Source: Cryobacterium aureum
GTDB lineage: Bacteria; Actinomycetota; Actinomycetes; Actinomycetales; Microbacteriaceae
NCBI RefSeq assembly: GCF_002954245.1
Contig: NZ_PPTG01000048.1
Coordinates: 372,001 to 436,000, forward strand
Direction of reading: 5' to 3'
DNA length: 64,000 nucleotides
Shown here one piece after another: positions 1 through 8,587 of this stretch. How positions within the stretch are numbered: position 1 is the first letter of the stretch; the number at the start of each line of letters is the position of its first letter. Made by a program: the position numbers and the translations under genes. The notes below the pieces were generated by a model. The model was not told the DNA's origin. It saw only the letters and a program-made list of their open reading frames with translations, and made no database searches.

Positions 1-2
1 TC

Positions 3-53
3 GCTGCTCGCGCCAAGGCTTCTACCCCGGCCGCTGCGAGCGTCACCGCCTAG
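3..53 (+). CDS. secF: C-terminal tail of an upstream gene, probably SecF (partial)
   Basis: The window opens inside a reading frame that gives 16 residues ending in an Ala/Ser/Thr-rich tail and stops at TAG (51-53). The fragment is too short to identify by itself. The name SecF is inferred from position: in actinobacteria secD-secF commonly sits directly upstream of the rel gene, and SecF proteins often end in a low-complexity Ala-rich cytoplasmic tail. It is followed at once by a strong hairpin, which fits the end of a transcription unit. Confidence 0.45.
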   Translation, partial: AARAKASTPAAASVTA

Positions 54-75
54 TCAGAATCACCCGCACACCGAG

Positions 76-103
76 AACGGCCAGCCCCTGCGGGCTGGCC
101 GTT
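76..103 (+). terminator. Perfect 12-bp hairpin after the secF-like gene
   Basis: Arms 76-87 and 92-103 are exact reverse complements (AACGGCCAGCCC / GGGCTGGCCGTT) around a 4-nt loop. There is no T tract downstream, as is common for actinobacterial terminators. It separates the preceding operon from rel. Confidence 0.7.
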
Positions 104-225
104 CCTGCAGGTCCCGCGCTGCGTTCTGCTGCGGGCGTACGGACTGCCCCGGCGAAACCGGCATAATTGACAGTACGCAAGCCCGCCCATGGACAGCCAC
201 CGGGCGTGACGCACGAGGTGAGACT

Positions 226-2481
226 ATGACGGACACGACGACCCCCTCCCCGGCCTCGTTGCGCCGTCTGGTTCCTCGCATCTTCTCCCGGGCCCAGCCC
301 GCCGGCGCTGTTGACCGCTTGATCAAGACAGTTCGCCTGAACCACCCGAAGGTCGACCTGTCGATCATCGAACGTGCATACACCGCGGCCGAGCGAGCGC
401 ACGACGGGCAGCTGCGTCGCAGCGGCGAGCCGTACATCACTCATCCGGTCGCCGTGGCTCAGATTCTGGCCGACCTCGGTATCGGCACCAAGACCATCGC
501 GGCGGCCCTGCTGCACGACACCGTCGAAGACACCGATTACACGCTCGACGCGCTGCGCGCCGACTTCGGCGATGAAATCGCCATGCTCGTCGATGGGGTC
601 ACCAAACTCGACAAGGTGAAGTACGGCGACTCGACCCAGGCCGAGACCGTACGCAAAATGATCGTCGCGATGTCTAAAGACATACGCGTACTCATCATCA
701 AACTCGCCGACCGGCTGCACAACGCCCGCACCTGGGGTTTCGTCCCCAACGAATCCGCCGTGCGCAAGGCCACTGAGACCCTGGAGATCTACGCCCCCCT
801 CGCGCATCGTCTGGGGATCCAGACGATCAAGTGGGAACTCGAGGACCTCTCCTTTGCGGTGCTGTACCCCAAGCTGTACGCCGAAATTGAAAGCCTGGTC
901 AAGCAGCGCACGCCGCAGCGCGAAGAGTTCGTTCAACAGGTCATCGACACCATCAACGACGATCTCAAATCGGCGCGCATTCGGGGCAAGGTAGCCGGCC
1001 GCCCCAAGCAGTATTACTCGATCTACCAGAAAATGGTCGTGCGCGGCCGCGAGTTCGATGAGATTTACGACCTCGTCGGCATTCGCGTACTGGTGAACTC
1101 GGTGCGGGACTGCTACGCGGTGCTGGGATCCATCCATGCTCGCTGGACGCCGTTGCCCGGCCGATTCAAGGACTACATCGCCACCCCAAAGTTCAACCTG
1201 TACCAGTCCCTGCACACCACCGTGCTCGGCCCGAGCGGTCGCGCCGTGGAGATTCAGATTCGCACCACCGAGATGCACCAGCGTGCTGAATTCGGCGTGG
1301 CCGCGCACTGGAAGTACAAGGAACAGGTCAATGGCAAGAGCGCCGGCGGCCCCGGTCCGCAGAGCGACACCGACATGGCGTGGCTCGCCCACATCTCTGA
1401 CTGGCAAGCCGAAACGGCCGACCCCGGCGAATTCCTCGACTCCTTGCGTTACGAGATCGGTGCCAAAGAGGTCTACGTCTTCACGCCGAAGGGCCGCGTC
1501 ATCGGTCTCCCCTCCGGCGCAACCCCGGTCGACTTCGCCTATGCGGTACACACCGAGGTGGGTCACCGCACCATGGGGGCCAAGGTCAACGGTCGATTGG
1601 TGCCGCTGGAGAGCGAACTGATCACCGGCGACGTGGTCGAGGTGTTCACCTCGAAGAATCCCGACTCCGGCCCGAGCAAAGACTGGCTGAACTTCGTCAA
1701 AAGCCCCAGAGCCCGCAACAAGATTCGGCAGTGGTTCACCAAGGAACGCCGCGACGAGGCCATCGAGCAGGGCCGCGACGCGATCGCCCGGGCCATGCGC
1801 AAGCAAAACCTTCCGCTGCAGAAACTGATGAACCAGGACTCCTTCGCGGAGGTCGCAGCCCAGCTCAAGTACGAAGATGTGTCGGCGCTCTACGCCGCCG
1901 TCGGTGAAGGTCACGTTTCGACCCAGTCGGTGCTCGAAAAGGTCGTCTCTTCGGTGCAGAGCATCGAAGACAACGACAGCAACGACTTTCCGGTCGCCGC
2001 TCGCGGTCGGCCGCAGACCACCCGCAATCAAGATTCCGGAGTATTGGTTCGCGGTGCGCCCGACATTCTGGTCAAGCTCGCCCGCTGTTGTACCCCGGTA
2101 CCCGGGGATAAAATCGTCGGTTTCGTCACGCGCGGCGCTGGTGTCTCGGTGCATCAGGCCGCCTGCCACAACGTGCAGTCTCTGCTCAAGGAGCCAGAGC
2201 GCATGATCGAGGTGGAGTGGGCGCCCACCTCAAAGAGCCTGTTCCTCGTGCACATTCAAATTGAAGCCCTCGACCGCTCCGGCCTGCTCTCCGATGTGAC
2301 CCGCGTGCTCTCGGAGCACCACGTGAACATTCTCTCGGCAACCGTCAACACCTCCAGCGACCGTCTGGCGCTCAGCCGGTTCGTGTTCGAGATGGGCGAC
2401 ACCACCCACCTCGACCGCGTATTGAATGCTGTGCGTCGGATTGATGCCGTGTACGACGTCTACCGGGTCAGCGACGGCTAA
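226..2481 (+). CDS. relA: Bifunctional (p)ppGpp synthetase/hydrolase (Rel/SpoT family)
   Basis: Makes the alarmone (p)ppGpp from ATP and GTP/GDP during amino-acid starvation and also breaks it down; cytoplasmic and ribosome-associated. The 751 residues are typical of long RSH enzymes. The order is an N-terminal HD hydrolase domain (H73, H97-D98, E101-D102, D162 visible), the synthetase domain (around 240-350), a TGS domain (about 410-475), a zinc-finger-like CC segment near 625 (LARCCTPVPGDK) and a C-terminal ACT domain. The intact HD motif argues for both activities, as expected for the single RSH of an actinobacterium. The ATG has a GAGGTGAG-type Shine-Dalgarno. Its TAA overlaps the stop codon of the convergent gene. 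Confidence 0.97.
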   Translation: MTDTTTPSPASLRRLVPRIFSRAQPAGAVDRLIKTVRLNHPKVDLSIIERAYTAAERAHDGQLRRSGEPYITHPVAVAQILADLGIGTKTIAAALLHDTVEDTDYTLDALRADFGDEIAMLVDGVTKLDKVKYGDSTQAETVRKMIVAMSKDIRVLIIKLADRLHNARTWGFVPNESAVRKATETLEIYAPLAHRLGIQTIKWELEDLSFAVLYPKLYAEIESLVKQRTPQREEFVQQVIDTINDDLKSARIRGKVAGRPKQYYSIYQKMVVRGREFDEIYDLVGIRVLVNSVRDCYAVLGSIHARWTPLPGRFKDYIATPKFNLYQSLHTTVLGPSGRAVEIQIRTTEMHQRAEFGVAAHWKYKEQVNGKSAGGPGPQSDTDMAWLAHISDWQAETADPGEFLDSLRYEIGAKEVYVFTPKGRVIGLPSGATPVDFAYAVHTEVGHRTMGAKVNGRLVPLESELITGDVVEVFTSKNPDSGPSKDWLNFVKSPRARNKIRQWFTKERRDEAIEQGRDAIARAMRKQNLPLQKLMNQDSFAEVAAQLKYEDVSALYAAVGEGHVSTQSVLEKVVSSVQSIEDNDSNDFPVAARGRPQTTRNQDSGVLVRGAPDILVKLARCCTPVPGDKIVGFVTRGAGVSVHQAACHNVQSLLKEPERMIEVEWAPTSKSLFLVHIQIEALDRSGLLSDVTRVLSEHHVNILSATVNTSSDRLALSRFVFEMGDTTHLDRVLNAVRRIDAVYDVYRVSDG

Positions 2482-3116
2482 CCTGCGGCGCTGCGCGCGC
2501 CGCCCGACTCGCCCTGCTGGCGCAGCGCATACAGGGCCGCGTTGACGGCCGCGAATCGGGCGACGGCGAGTGCGCTGTGGGCGGGGCTGCCTCGCTTGCA
2601 GAGGCGTATGGCGGCTGACACGTCGGGGTACTCGCCGAAGTGCAGGAGACGGGCCAGCAGAGCGGTCAGCTCGGGGGTCGTCGGTGATGATAGGGACGGC
2701 GATGGCAGCGACATTGATGACACCGTGTAGCGGGCGAGATCGACGGCGGTTCGCAGGGGAGTGGTGACCCGCACCCCCGAGATCGTGTGGACGTCATCTG
2801 GCGTTCGCACAATTTCACGCACCTGAACCCGAGCCGACCACAGCGCGGTGGCACGCGCGCCGATCAGAACACAGAACTGGTGGCGCCGCGGCTCCGGCGC
2901 GACGCCGTAGATCCACGCGGCGGTGAGCTGCTCGGCGATCGCGCGGGGCGGGACCAACTGGCTGGCGGCCATCGCCCGCGTATCGCATCCGTCTATTTCA
3001 TCGATCACGCACCAGGAGTCGGCGATTTGAAAGACCTGGCCGTCGAGGCGGGCGGCGTAGAGCTCGGCCAGGGGCAGGTCGTTGAGGGTGAGCGGTCGTA
3101 CCGGTGGATGCGTCAT
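2478..3116 (-). CDS. AbiEi-like (type IV antitoxin family) protein, orphan
   Basis: A 212-residue protein resembling AbiEi-type antitoxin/transcriptional-regulator proteins that are numerous in actinobacteria. Seen: a central SAAWLHG-like segment (TAAWIYGVAPEP), a run of short strands around ARVQVREIVR, and the family-like pattern GVRVTTPLRTAVDLARY. AbiEi proteins usually pair with an AbiEii nucleotidyltransferase toxin. No such partner is adjacent, so the toxin-antitoxin role is doubtful. The frame is open 60 codons further upstream, but ATG 3116 fits the family start better. It is convergent with rel, and their stop codons share two bases. Confidence 0.6.
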   Translation of the reverse strand: MTHPPVRPLTLNDLPLAELYAARLDGQVFQIADSWCVIDEIDGCDTRAMAASQLVPPRAIAEQLTAAWIYGVAPEPRRHQFCVLIGARATALWSARVQVREIVRTPDDVHTISGVRVTTPLRTAVDLARYTVSSMSLPSPSLSSPTTPELTALLARLLHFGEYPDVSAAIRLCKRGSPAHSALAVARFAAVNAALYALRQQGESGGARSAAG

Positions 3117-3240
3117 GACACCAGAGTGTCGCTTAACCAGGTCCAGGCCCCCGACGGAGCCTGATCTGTGGAGAAAGGGCGTGGTGCCCACGCCCGTGGA
3201 TAACCGCGAGCGGTGACGACCGGCGTACTCGCTGTGCTGG

Positions 3241-4473
3241 CTACTGGCCGATGGCCTTGAGCCATGCCTTGCGGGCTTCGAGCGCTTCGGTAGCATCCTT
3301 GATGGCCCGGGCGTTCTGGCCGTTCTGAGCCGTGACCAGCTCGGCCTCGAGCTTCGCGATCGCGTCGTTCAGCTGACCGGCGAGGCCCTCGGTGCGAGCC
3401 TTGGTCTCGGGGTTGTTGCGCTTCCAGTGGTCGTCATCGAGCTTGCGAACGACGGCTTCCACCTTACGGAGGCGATCTTCGATCGGCTTTACCTGATCCC
3501 GCGGGACCTTGCCGATTTCATCCCACTTGCGCTGGATTGTGGTGAGCGTGTCGCGAGCGGCATTGCGGTCGGTGGTGGTGAGCAGGGTCTCTGCCTGCGT
3601 CAGCAATTCGAGCTTGAGTACCAGATTCGCGGAGAACTCTTCGTTGTCTTGAGCTTCGACCTCGCTCTTGACGGAATAGAGCACGTCGCCGGCAACTTTG
3701 AACTTGGCCCACATGGCGTCGTCCTGCTTCTTACCGCTGCGGCCGGCCTTCTTCCACTCATCGAGCAAGTTGCGATACGCCGAAACTCCGTCAGCACCCT
3801 GGGGGGCGAGGGCCTCAGCTTGTTCGATCAGGTGTTGTTTCTTGGTGCGAACGTCTTTGTGAGCGCTGTCGAGCTCGGCGAAGAATGCCTTACGGTTCTG
3901 CTCGATCGTGGTGCGTGCGGCCCGAAAGCGCTTCCACAGGTCGTTGGCCTCGCCCTTGGGAATGCGCGGGGCGTCGTGCTGGTGCGCCTGCCATTTGGCG
4001 AACAGCGCGTCGAGAGCGGCGCTGGTCTGCTTCCACTGCGTCTTGGCCGGATCCTCGGCGGCGAGGCGCTCGGCTTCGGTCACGATTTCGGCTCGCTCGG
4101 CGACGGCGGCAGCCGATGCTGCCTTGGTCTCGATGCTCTGCTGCTCGGTGAGCTCACTGACGGCACCGCCGAGAGCGCCGAGGCGTTCAGCCAGGGCGGC
4201 GAGGTTTCCGACGGCGTTGGCATTGGCGACGGCAATTTTGAGGTTGGCAACCGACTTGGCGATGTCTGCGGCCGGAGCGCCACCCTTCGCACGCTGCTCG
4301 AGCAGCGTGACCTGCCCGTTGAGCTCAACATACTTACGCTCGAAGTAGGCGAGGGCCTCTTCCGGAGTGGCATCCGGGTACTGACCGACAGCGCGTTCAC
4401 CGTCTGCTTCGCGCACGTAAACCGTGCCGGTTTCGTCTACGCGACCCCATGGTTGCTGATCTGTCGTAGTCAA
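3241..4473 (-). CDS. DUF349 domain-containing protein
   Basis: About 410 residues, mostly charged helices (coiled coil) with repeated DUF349 units of the type LWKRFRAARTTIEQNRKAFF. The molecular function of the family is not established. It is usually a cytoplasmic protein in actinobacteria, and its position close to rel and a cyclophilin gene is frequent there. I chose the TTG at 4473 because AAAGGTGAGG lies just upstream. A GTG at 4482 in the same frame is the alternative and has a poorer ribosome site. The N-terminal segment QQPWGRVDETGTVYVRE is characteristic of the Microbacteriaceae members as I remember them. Confidence 0.85.
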   Translation of the reverse strand: MTTTDQQPWGRVDETGTVYVREADGERAVGQYPDATPEEALAYFERKYVELNGQVTLLEQRAKGGAPAADIAKSVANLKIAVANANAVGNLAALAERLGALGGAVSELTEQQSIETKAASAAAVAERAEIVTEAERLAAEDPAKTQWKQTSAALDALFAKWQAHQHDAPRIPKGEANDLWKRFRAARTTIEQNRKAFFAELDSAHKDVRTKKQHLIEQAEALAPQGADGVSAYRNLLDEWKKAGRSGKKQDDAMWAKFKVAGDVLYSVKSEVEAQDNEEFSANLVLKLELLTQAETLLTTTDRNAARDTLTTIQRKWDEIGKVPRDQVKPIEDRLRKVEAVVRKLDDDHWKRNNPETKARTEGLAGQLNDAIAKLEAELVTAQNGQNARAIKDATEALEARKAWLKAIGQ

Positions 4474-4584
4474 GAGCCTCACCTTTGCTGAGTTGTTGTG
4501 TGTGGATCCGCGGGAGAAGAGAGTGCGGAACCTAAGAAATACCCTGGTAAGCCTATTGCAATAGCAGAGGGGTAACGATCGATC

Positions 4585-5385
4585 CTACTGAAGTGTTAGG
4601 CCTGTGATCGTCGTGGGTACCTTCGGGGCACCGTCTGCGGAGCCGTCCGCGGTTCCGGCATCCGTGATTTGAGCCTTGAGCTCGTCCAATCCGCTCGTGA
4701 CGTGACCGAGTACGGTGTAGCCGCCGCCCGCGTCGGAGGGGATTGTCGTGTCGTCGTAAACCACGAAGAACTGACTGCCCATGCTGAAACCATTGCCGCC
4801 CTGGCGAGCCATGGCGAGGGTACCGGCCGGGTAGATGTTGTCGGCTGGAGCATTTTCGACCGGACCATAGCTGTAACCGGGACCGCCGGATCCGTCGCCG
4901 GCTGGGTCGCCGCACTGCAGCACGAAGAAGCCGCCGTTGGTGAGACGGTGGCAGGTGGTGCCGGTGTAGAGGTCGCTGTCGGCGAGGCTGATCGTGGAGG
5001 AGACGCCCTGTGGGGCGAGCGCGCCGTCGAGTTCGATGCCCAGGTTGACGTCGTTAAGGGTCAGAGTACCGGTCCAGGTGCGCCCCTCGGCCAGAGTGCT
5101 GGCGGGCACGTCGCCGGTATTGGCACCGGCAGCAGGCGTGGTCGTCGGCGGTGGAGTGGCCGTTGCGGCCGCCGTGGGGGCGGGGGTGCCAGGGCCGCCG
5201 TCGAAGTAGAACACCTGGGCGACCACGATCAGGGTCAGCACCACGAGCAGTCCGCCACCGGCGATCAGGTTGTCGCGCACGCGCCGCTTCTGCTGGTGCT
5301 CATGCACGGCCCGGCGGGCCTGGTAGGAACGAACACGGCCGCGCTCTTCACGTGCCGCACGCTCAAACTTGTAATTCGAAGCCAC
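4585..5385 (-). CDS. Membrane-anchored cyclophilin-type peptidyl-prolyl isomerase
   Basis: Predicted to catalyse cis-trans isomerisation of Xaa-Pro bonds outside the membrane. The 266-residue protein has a basic, Arg-rich cytoplasmic N-terminus (1-40), one membrane segment (about 41-62), a Pro/Thr/Ala linker (to about 90) and a cyclophilin domain with the core segments CHRLTNGGFFVLQCGDP and GSQFFVVYDD. The GTG start at 5385 is preceded by GGAGGGG six bases away; the frame extends 22 codons upstream but without a better site. The linker suggests an exported chaperone. The order ppiA-DUF349 on the same strand suggests possible co-transcription across the 100-bp gap. Confidence 0.88.
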   Translation of the reverse strand: MASNYKFERAAREERGRVRSYQARRAVHEHQQKRRVRDNLIAGGGLLVVLTLIVVAQVFYFDGGPGTPAPTAAATATPPPTTTPAAGANTGDVPASTLAEGRTWTGTLTLNDVNLGIELDGALAPQGVSSTISLADSDLYTGTTCHRLTNGGFFVLQCGDPAGDGSGGPGYSYGPVENAPADNIYPAGTLAMARQGGNGFSMGSQFFVVYDDTTIPSDAGGGYTVLGHVTSGLDELKAQITDAGTADGSADGAPKVPTTITGLTLQ

Positions 5386-5480
5386 TGAGAACCCCTCCAG
5401 GGCCGTCGGGGTTGGCGACGACCGCACAATAACAGGGCCGTACGCCATCACGGCCGACCTCGTAGAACTCTCTCACAAAC

Positions 5481-5486
5481 TACGCT
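5481..5486 (+). promoter_or_regulatory. Candidate -10 of a near-leaderless rarA promoter
   Basis: TACGCT lies exactly 6 nt before the rarA ATG, so transcription would begin at or next to the start codon. There is no Shine-Dalgarno at normal spacing. The same layout recurs at aroQ, rpe, hisE, the DUF2809 gene and pdtaR in this window. The -35 box is not convincing. Confidence 0.45.
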
Positions 5487-5492
5487 GGAAGA

Positions 5493-6830
5493 ATGTCGGA
5501 TGCTCAACCGGGTCTGCGCAGTGGCGCAACCCCCCTCGCGGTACGAATGCGCCCAAAAACCCTGGATGAGGTTGCGGGCCAACGTCACCTGCTGACGCCG
5601 GGTTCGCCGCTCGTGAGCCTCGCCAGCGACAAGACGGGGGAGCGTGGCAGCGTCTCGGTCATTTTGTGGGGTCCTCCCGGCACCGGAAAGACCACTCTCG
5701 CGCAAGCCATCGCGCACAGCTCCGGGCGTCGCTTCGTTGAGCTGTCCGCGGTGACCGCCGGTGTGCGCGACGTACGTCAGGTGATGGAGGACGCCCGCAC
5801 GAACCGCGACCTGTACGGCCTCTCCACCGTGCTGTTCCTCGACGAAATTCACCGTTTCTCCAAGGCCCAGCAAGATACCTTGTTGCCGGGGGTTGAGAAC
5901 GGCGTCGTTATTCTGGTCGCCGCGACGACCGAAAACCCGTCGTTCTCGATCATCTCCCCGCTGCTGTCTCGGTCCCTGCTCCTCACCCTCGAAGTGCTCA
6001 GCGATGACGACCTCGGCATCGTCGTGGATCGCGCCGTGTCCGATGCGCGTGGCCTGGCCGATCGGTTCGAACTCGAGCCCGAGGCTCGTGGCGCGATTAT
6101 TCGCCTCGCGTCGGGCGACGCGAGGCGGGCGCTGACCGCGCTGGAGGCGGCATCCGTTTCGGCGGAAACGACCCTCGAGCCCGGCGCGACCGGCAAGCCC
6201 GTGATCACGACCGACATCGTCTCGCTCGCCGTCGACCGTGCACTGCTGCGGTACGACCGCAACGGCGATGAGCACTACGACGTGATCAGCGCCTTCATCA
6301 AGTCGGTGCGGGGCAGTGATGTCGACGCCGCGTTGCACTATCTCGCGCGCATGATTGAGGCCGGCGAAGACCCGCGTTACATTTGCCGCCGCATCATCGT
6401 TCTCGCCTCAGAAGACATCGGCATGGCTGACCCGCAGTCCCTGCTGATCGCTGTCGCCGCCGCCGACGCCGTGGCTCTGATCGGCATGCCGGAAGGTCGC
6501 ATTCCGCTCGCCCAGGCCGTCGTACACCTGGCGACCGCCCCCAAGTCCAACGCCGCCTACATGGCTCTTGACGCGGCAATCGCCGATGTTCGCGCCGGCA
6601 AGATGGGCCGCGTGCCCAAGGGCATGCGCGACGCGCACTACCCCGGCGCCAAACGCCTCGGCCACGGCAAGGGCTACGTCTACCCGCACAACGACCCCCT
6701 CGGCGTCGTCACCCAGCAGTACCCACCGACCGAGCTGAAAACCACCCGCTACTACGAACCGACCGAGCACGGCCATGAGCGCGACATCTCGGCCCGCCTG
6801 CTGAAGATCCGGCGGATAGTCCGCAACTAG
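5493..6830 (+). CDS. rarA: Replication-associated recombination protein A (RarA/MgsA AAA ATPase)
   Basis: Clamp-loader-like AAA+ ATPase acting at stalled replication forks. The 445 residues are the normal length. Walker A (GPPGTGKT, about 60-67) and Walker B (FLDEIH, D117-E118) are intact. The C-terminal MgsA-type tetramerisation region carries the family segments [25 protein letters not shown]-like and GYVYPHND. It is divergent from the cyclophilin gene. It probably has a leaderless or very short-leader mRNA (see the TACGCT box). Confidence 0.96.
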   Translation: MSDAQPGLRSGATPLAVRMRPKTLDEVAGQRHLLTPGSPLVSLASDKTGERGSVSVILWGPPGTGKTTLAQAIAHSSGRRFVELSAVTAGVRDVRQVMEDARTNRDLYGLSTVLFLDEIHRFSKAQQDTLLPGVENGVVILVAATTENPSFSIISPLLSRSLLLTLEVLSDDDLGIVVDRAVSDARGLADRFELEPEARGAIIRLASGDARRALTALEAASVSAETTLEPGATGKPVITTDIVSLAVDRALLRYDRNGDEHYDVISAFIKSVRGSDVDAALHYLARMIEAGEDPRYICRRIIVLASEDIGMADPQSLLIAVAAADAVALIGMPEGRIPLAQAVVHLATAPKSNAAYMALDAAIADVRAGKMGRVPKGMRDAHYPGAKRLGHGKGYVYPHNDPLGVVTQQYPPTELKTTRYYEPTEHGHERDISARLLKIRRIVRN

Positions 6831-6849
6831 TAGCAGAGCACGCGTGTGC

Positions 6850-7031
6850 TAGCCTTGTCTCTGCCTACAACTGGTTTCGGCATGCGGCTGCGTCCGATTC
6901 CGGTTTGGAGGGGAATCGTTCTGTAGCCGAATGTCCCGTGGCACCCAATCCTCTGATCTCCCATGACCTGTGTGCACTCTGTGCGCACTCGCCCTGGTAT
7001 CCCTGTTATTGAGTCCGATTGAAAGGAAACC
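6850..7031 (+). promoter_or_regulatory. Long 5' leader of rpsD with candidate -10 (TAGCCT)
   Basis: About 200 bases separate rarA and rpsD with no credible gene. TAGCCT at 6850-6855 is a plausible -10 and would give a leader of about 170 nt. Ribosomal protein S4 autoregulates through mRNA in some bacteria; whether this leader binds S4 is only a guess. Confidence 0.25.
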
Positions 7032-7661
7032 GTGTCTACCAAGTCACGTACCCGCAGTAAAACTCGTCTCTCGCGCGCCCTGGGCATCGCCCTCACGCCG
7101 AAGGCAGCCCGCTTCCTCGAGAAGCGCCCCTATGCACCCGGTGAGCACGGCCGCACCAAGCGCAAGACCGATTCAGACTATGCCGTGCGCCTCCGCGAAA
7201 AGCAGCGCTTACGCGCCCAGTACGGCATCCGCGAAGCCCAGCTCAAGATCGCCTTCGAGCAGGCTCGTCGTCGTCAGGGACTGACCGGTGAGAACCTCGT
7301 TGAGATCCTCGAGACCCGTCTCGACGCCCTCCTCGTTCGTTCGGCCATCGCCCGCACCACCGCCCAGGCTCGCCAGATGATCGTGCACCGTCATATCCTC
7401 GTCGACGGAGAGCTCGTTGACCGGCCCTCCTTCCGCGTGAAGCCGGGCCAGCTCATGCACGTCAAGGCTCGCAGCGAGGGCATGGAGCCTTTCCAGGTTG
7501 CAGCAGCCGGCGGCCACGTCGACCTGCTTCCCAAGCTCCCGCCGTACCTCGAGGTCGAGCTCGACAAGCTTCAGGCCCGCCTCGTGCGCGCCCCGAAGCG
7601 TATCGAGATCCCCGTGACCTGTGAAGTTCAGCTCGTCGTGGAGTACTACGCAGCTCGCTAG
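7032..7661 (+). CDS. rpsD: 30S ribosomal protein S4
   Basis: Primary 16S rRNA-binding protein of the small subunit. The 209 residues begin with the basic STKSRTRSKTRLSRALGI-type N-terminus and continue into the S4 RNA-binding domain (about 95-160: LETRLDALLVRSAIARTTAQ, then VHRHILVDG). The GTG start has GAAAGGAAA eight bases upstream. The gene is monocistronic by position: long leader before it and a strong terminator after it. It lacks the N-terminal zinc Cys cluster, so it is the Cys-minus form. Confidence 0.97.
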   Translation: MSTKSRTRSKTRLSRALGIALTPKAARFLEKRPYAPGEHGRTKRKTDSDYAVRLREKQRLRAQYGIREAQLKIAFEQARRRQGLTGENLVEILETRLDALLVRSAIARTTAQARQMIVHRHILVDGELVDRPSFRVKPGQLMHVKARSEGMEPFQVAAAGGHVDLLPKLPPYLEVELDKLQARLVRAPKRIEIPVTCEVQLVVEYYAAR

Positions 7662-7714
7662 GTAGTCGACCGATGGATGGCAGCCTCCCGGCTGTCTGAA
7701 ACCGGTACGCTGAA

Positions 7715-7747
7715 GGGCGGATCACCTCAGGGTGATCCGCCCTTTTT
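7715..7747 (+). terminator. Intrinsic terminator of rpsD
   Basis: A perfect 12-bp stem (7715-7726 with 7731-7742, GGGCGGATCACC and its complement) around a TCAG loop, followed by TTTTT (7743-7747). It is the most canonical terminator in the window. Confidence 0.92.
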
Positions 7748-7792
7748 GCATACCCGGGCTCTCGACGAGCCCACCAACGGAGTGGAGTCACC

Positions 7793-8164
7793 GTGTCAGG
7801 TGGAGATATTGCCGGTCTCATCGCTGCCGGCGTGTTCGCGGTTCTGGTCGCAGTCATCGCCATTCCACTGGTTAAACTGGGCCGCGTGTTCGATGAGACC
7901 ACCGCCGCCATCCACGAACTCAGCGAGGGAATCGCCCCGATGCTGACCGAGACGACCGAGACCATCCGTTCTACCAACCAGCAACTGGCGCGGGTGGACA
8001 CCATAACGAGCAACGTAGCGGATGCCACCGGTAACGCCTCGGCGCTGGTCGCGTTGTTCGCGGCGACGGTCGGCGGGCCGCTGATCAAGCTCGCCGGTTT
8101 CTCAGCCGGCGTACGGGCGGCCTTTCGCGCCGGACGGCCTCGGCCTCGGCGTAATCGTGGTTGA
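7793..8164 (+). CDS. DUF948 domain-containing membrane protein
   Basis: A 123-residue protein with one N-terminal membrane helix (about 5-26) and an amphipathic/coiled-coil stretch with the DUF948 pattern VFDETTAAIHELSEGIAPMLTE. A basic Arg-rich tail (PRPRRNRG) ends it. Function unknown; the family resembles methyl-accepting-like signalling helices. The GTG start has GGAGTGGAG upstream. It sits between rpsD and alaS with the next small membrane protein, a frequent actinobacterial arrangement. Confidence 0.85.
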   Translation: MSGGDIAGLIAAGVFAVLVAVIAIPLVKLGRVFDETTAAIHELSEGIAPMLTETTETIRSTNQQLARVDTITSNVADATGNASALVALFAATVGGPLIKLAGFSAGVRAAFRAGRPRPRRNRG

Positions 8165-8247
8165 CCGGCTACTCTGGAGACGGCGTTGATATTCTCGCGC
8201 CCGACATATCGATAGCTACGGCTAGCCCAGATTCAGGGAGAAGTGCC

Positions 8248-8481
8248 ATGAAGAACGTCATCTGGTTGGTCATCGGCGTGGCCGCAGGCTTCGTGGTGGC
8301 CCACGAGGTCAACAAGACCCAGCAGGGCAAGCAGTTCTTCACCGAACTCGACACCAAGGCCCGCGAGTTCGGCGAGGCCATCTCCGAGGGCTACCGTCAA
8401 CGCGAGGCCGAGCTGCACGCCGTGCTCGGCGACGTCACTGCTGATGCCGCGGGTGACGCACCGGCGACCAGCGCGCCGTAG
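8248..8481 (+). CDS. Small YtxH-like membrane protein (77 aa), function unknown
   Basis: The product starts MKNVIWLVIGVAAGFVVAHEV (20 residues or so of membrane helix) and continues into a charged helix (FFTELDTKAREFGEAISEGY) and an Ala/Asp-rich tail. It resembles the small proteins found between the DUF948 gene and alaS in Microbacteriaceae. The ATG at 8248 has AGGGAGAAG upstream; the frame is open further up, but that part does not look coding. No catalytic motif is visible. It is likely a membrane-tethered helix with structural or envelope-stress roles by analogy with YtxH proteins. Confidence 0.75.
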   Translation: MKNVIWLVIGVAAGFVVAHEVNKTQQGKQFFTELDTKAREFGEAISEGYRQREAELHAVLGDVTADAAGDAPATSAP

Positions 8482-8587
8482 GCATCCGCTGAAAAGCGCA
8501 CCACAGTTTTTCGCACGACCATTTTCACGCTGAACACCGCATTCATGCACCATCACCGCACTCACTTAACATCAACAAACGGACACC

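Noticed and set aside
43..2169. Long open frame antisense to rel
   Set aside because: Same shadow effect; rel has full-length family motifs on the other strand.
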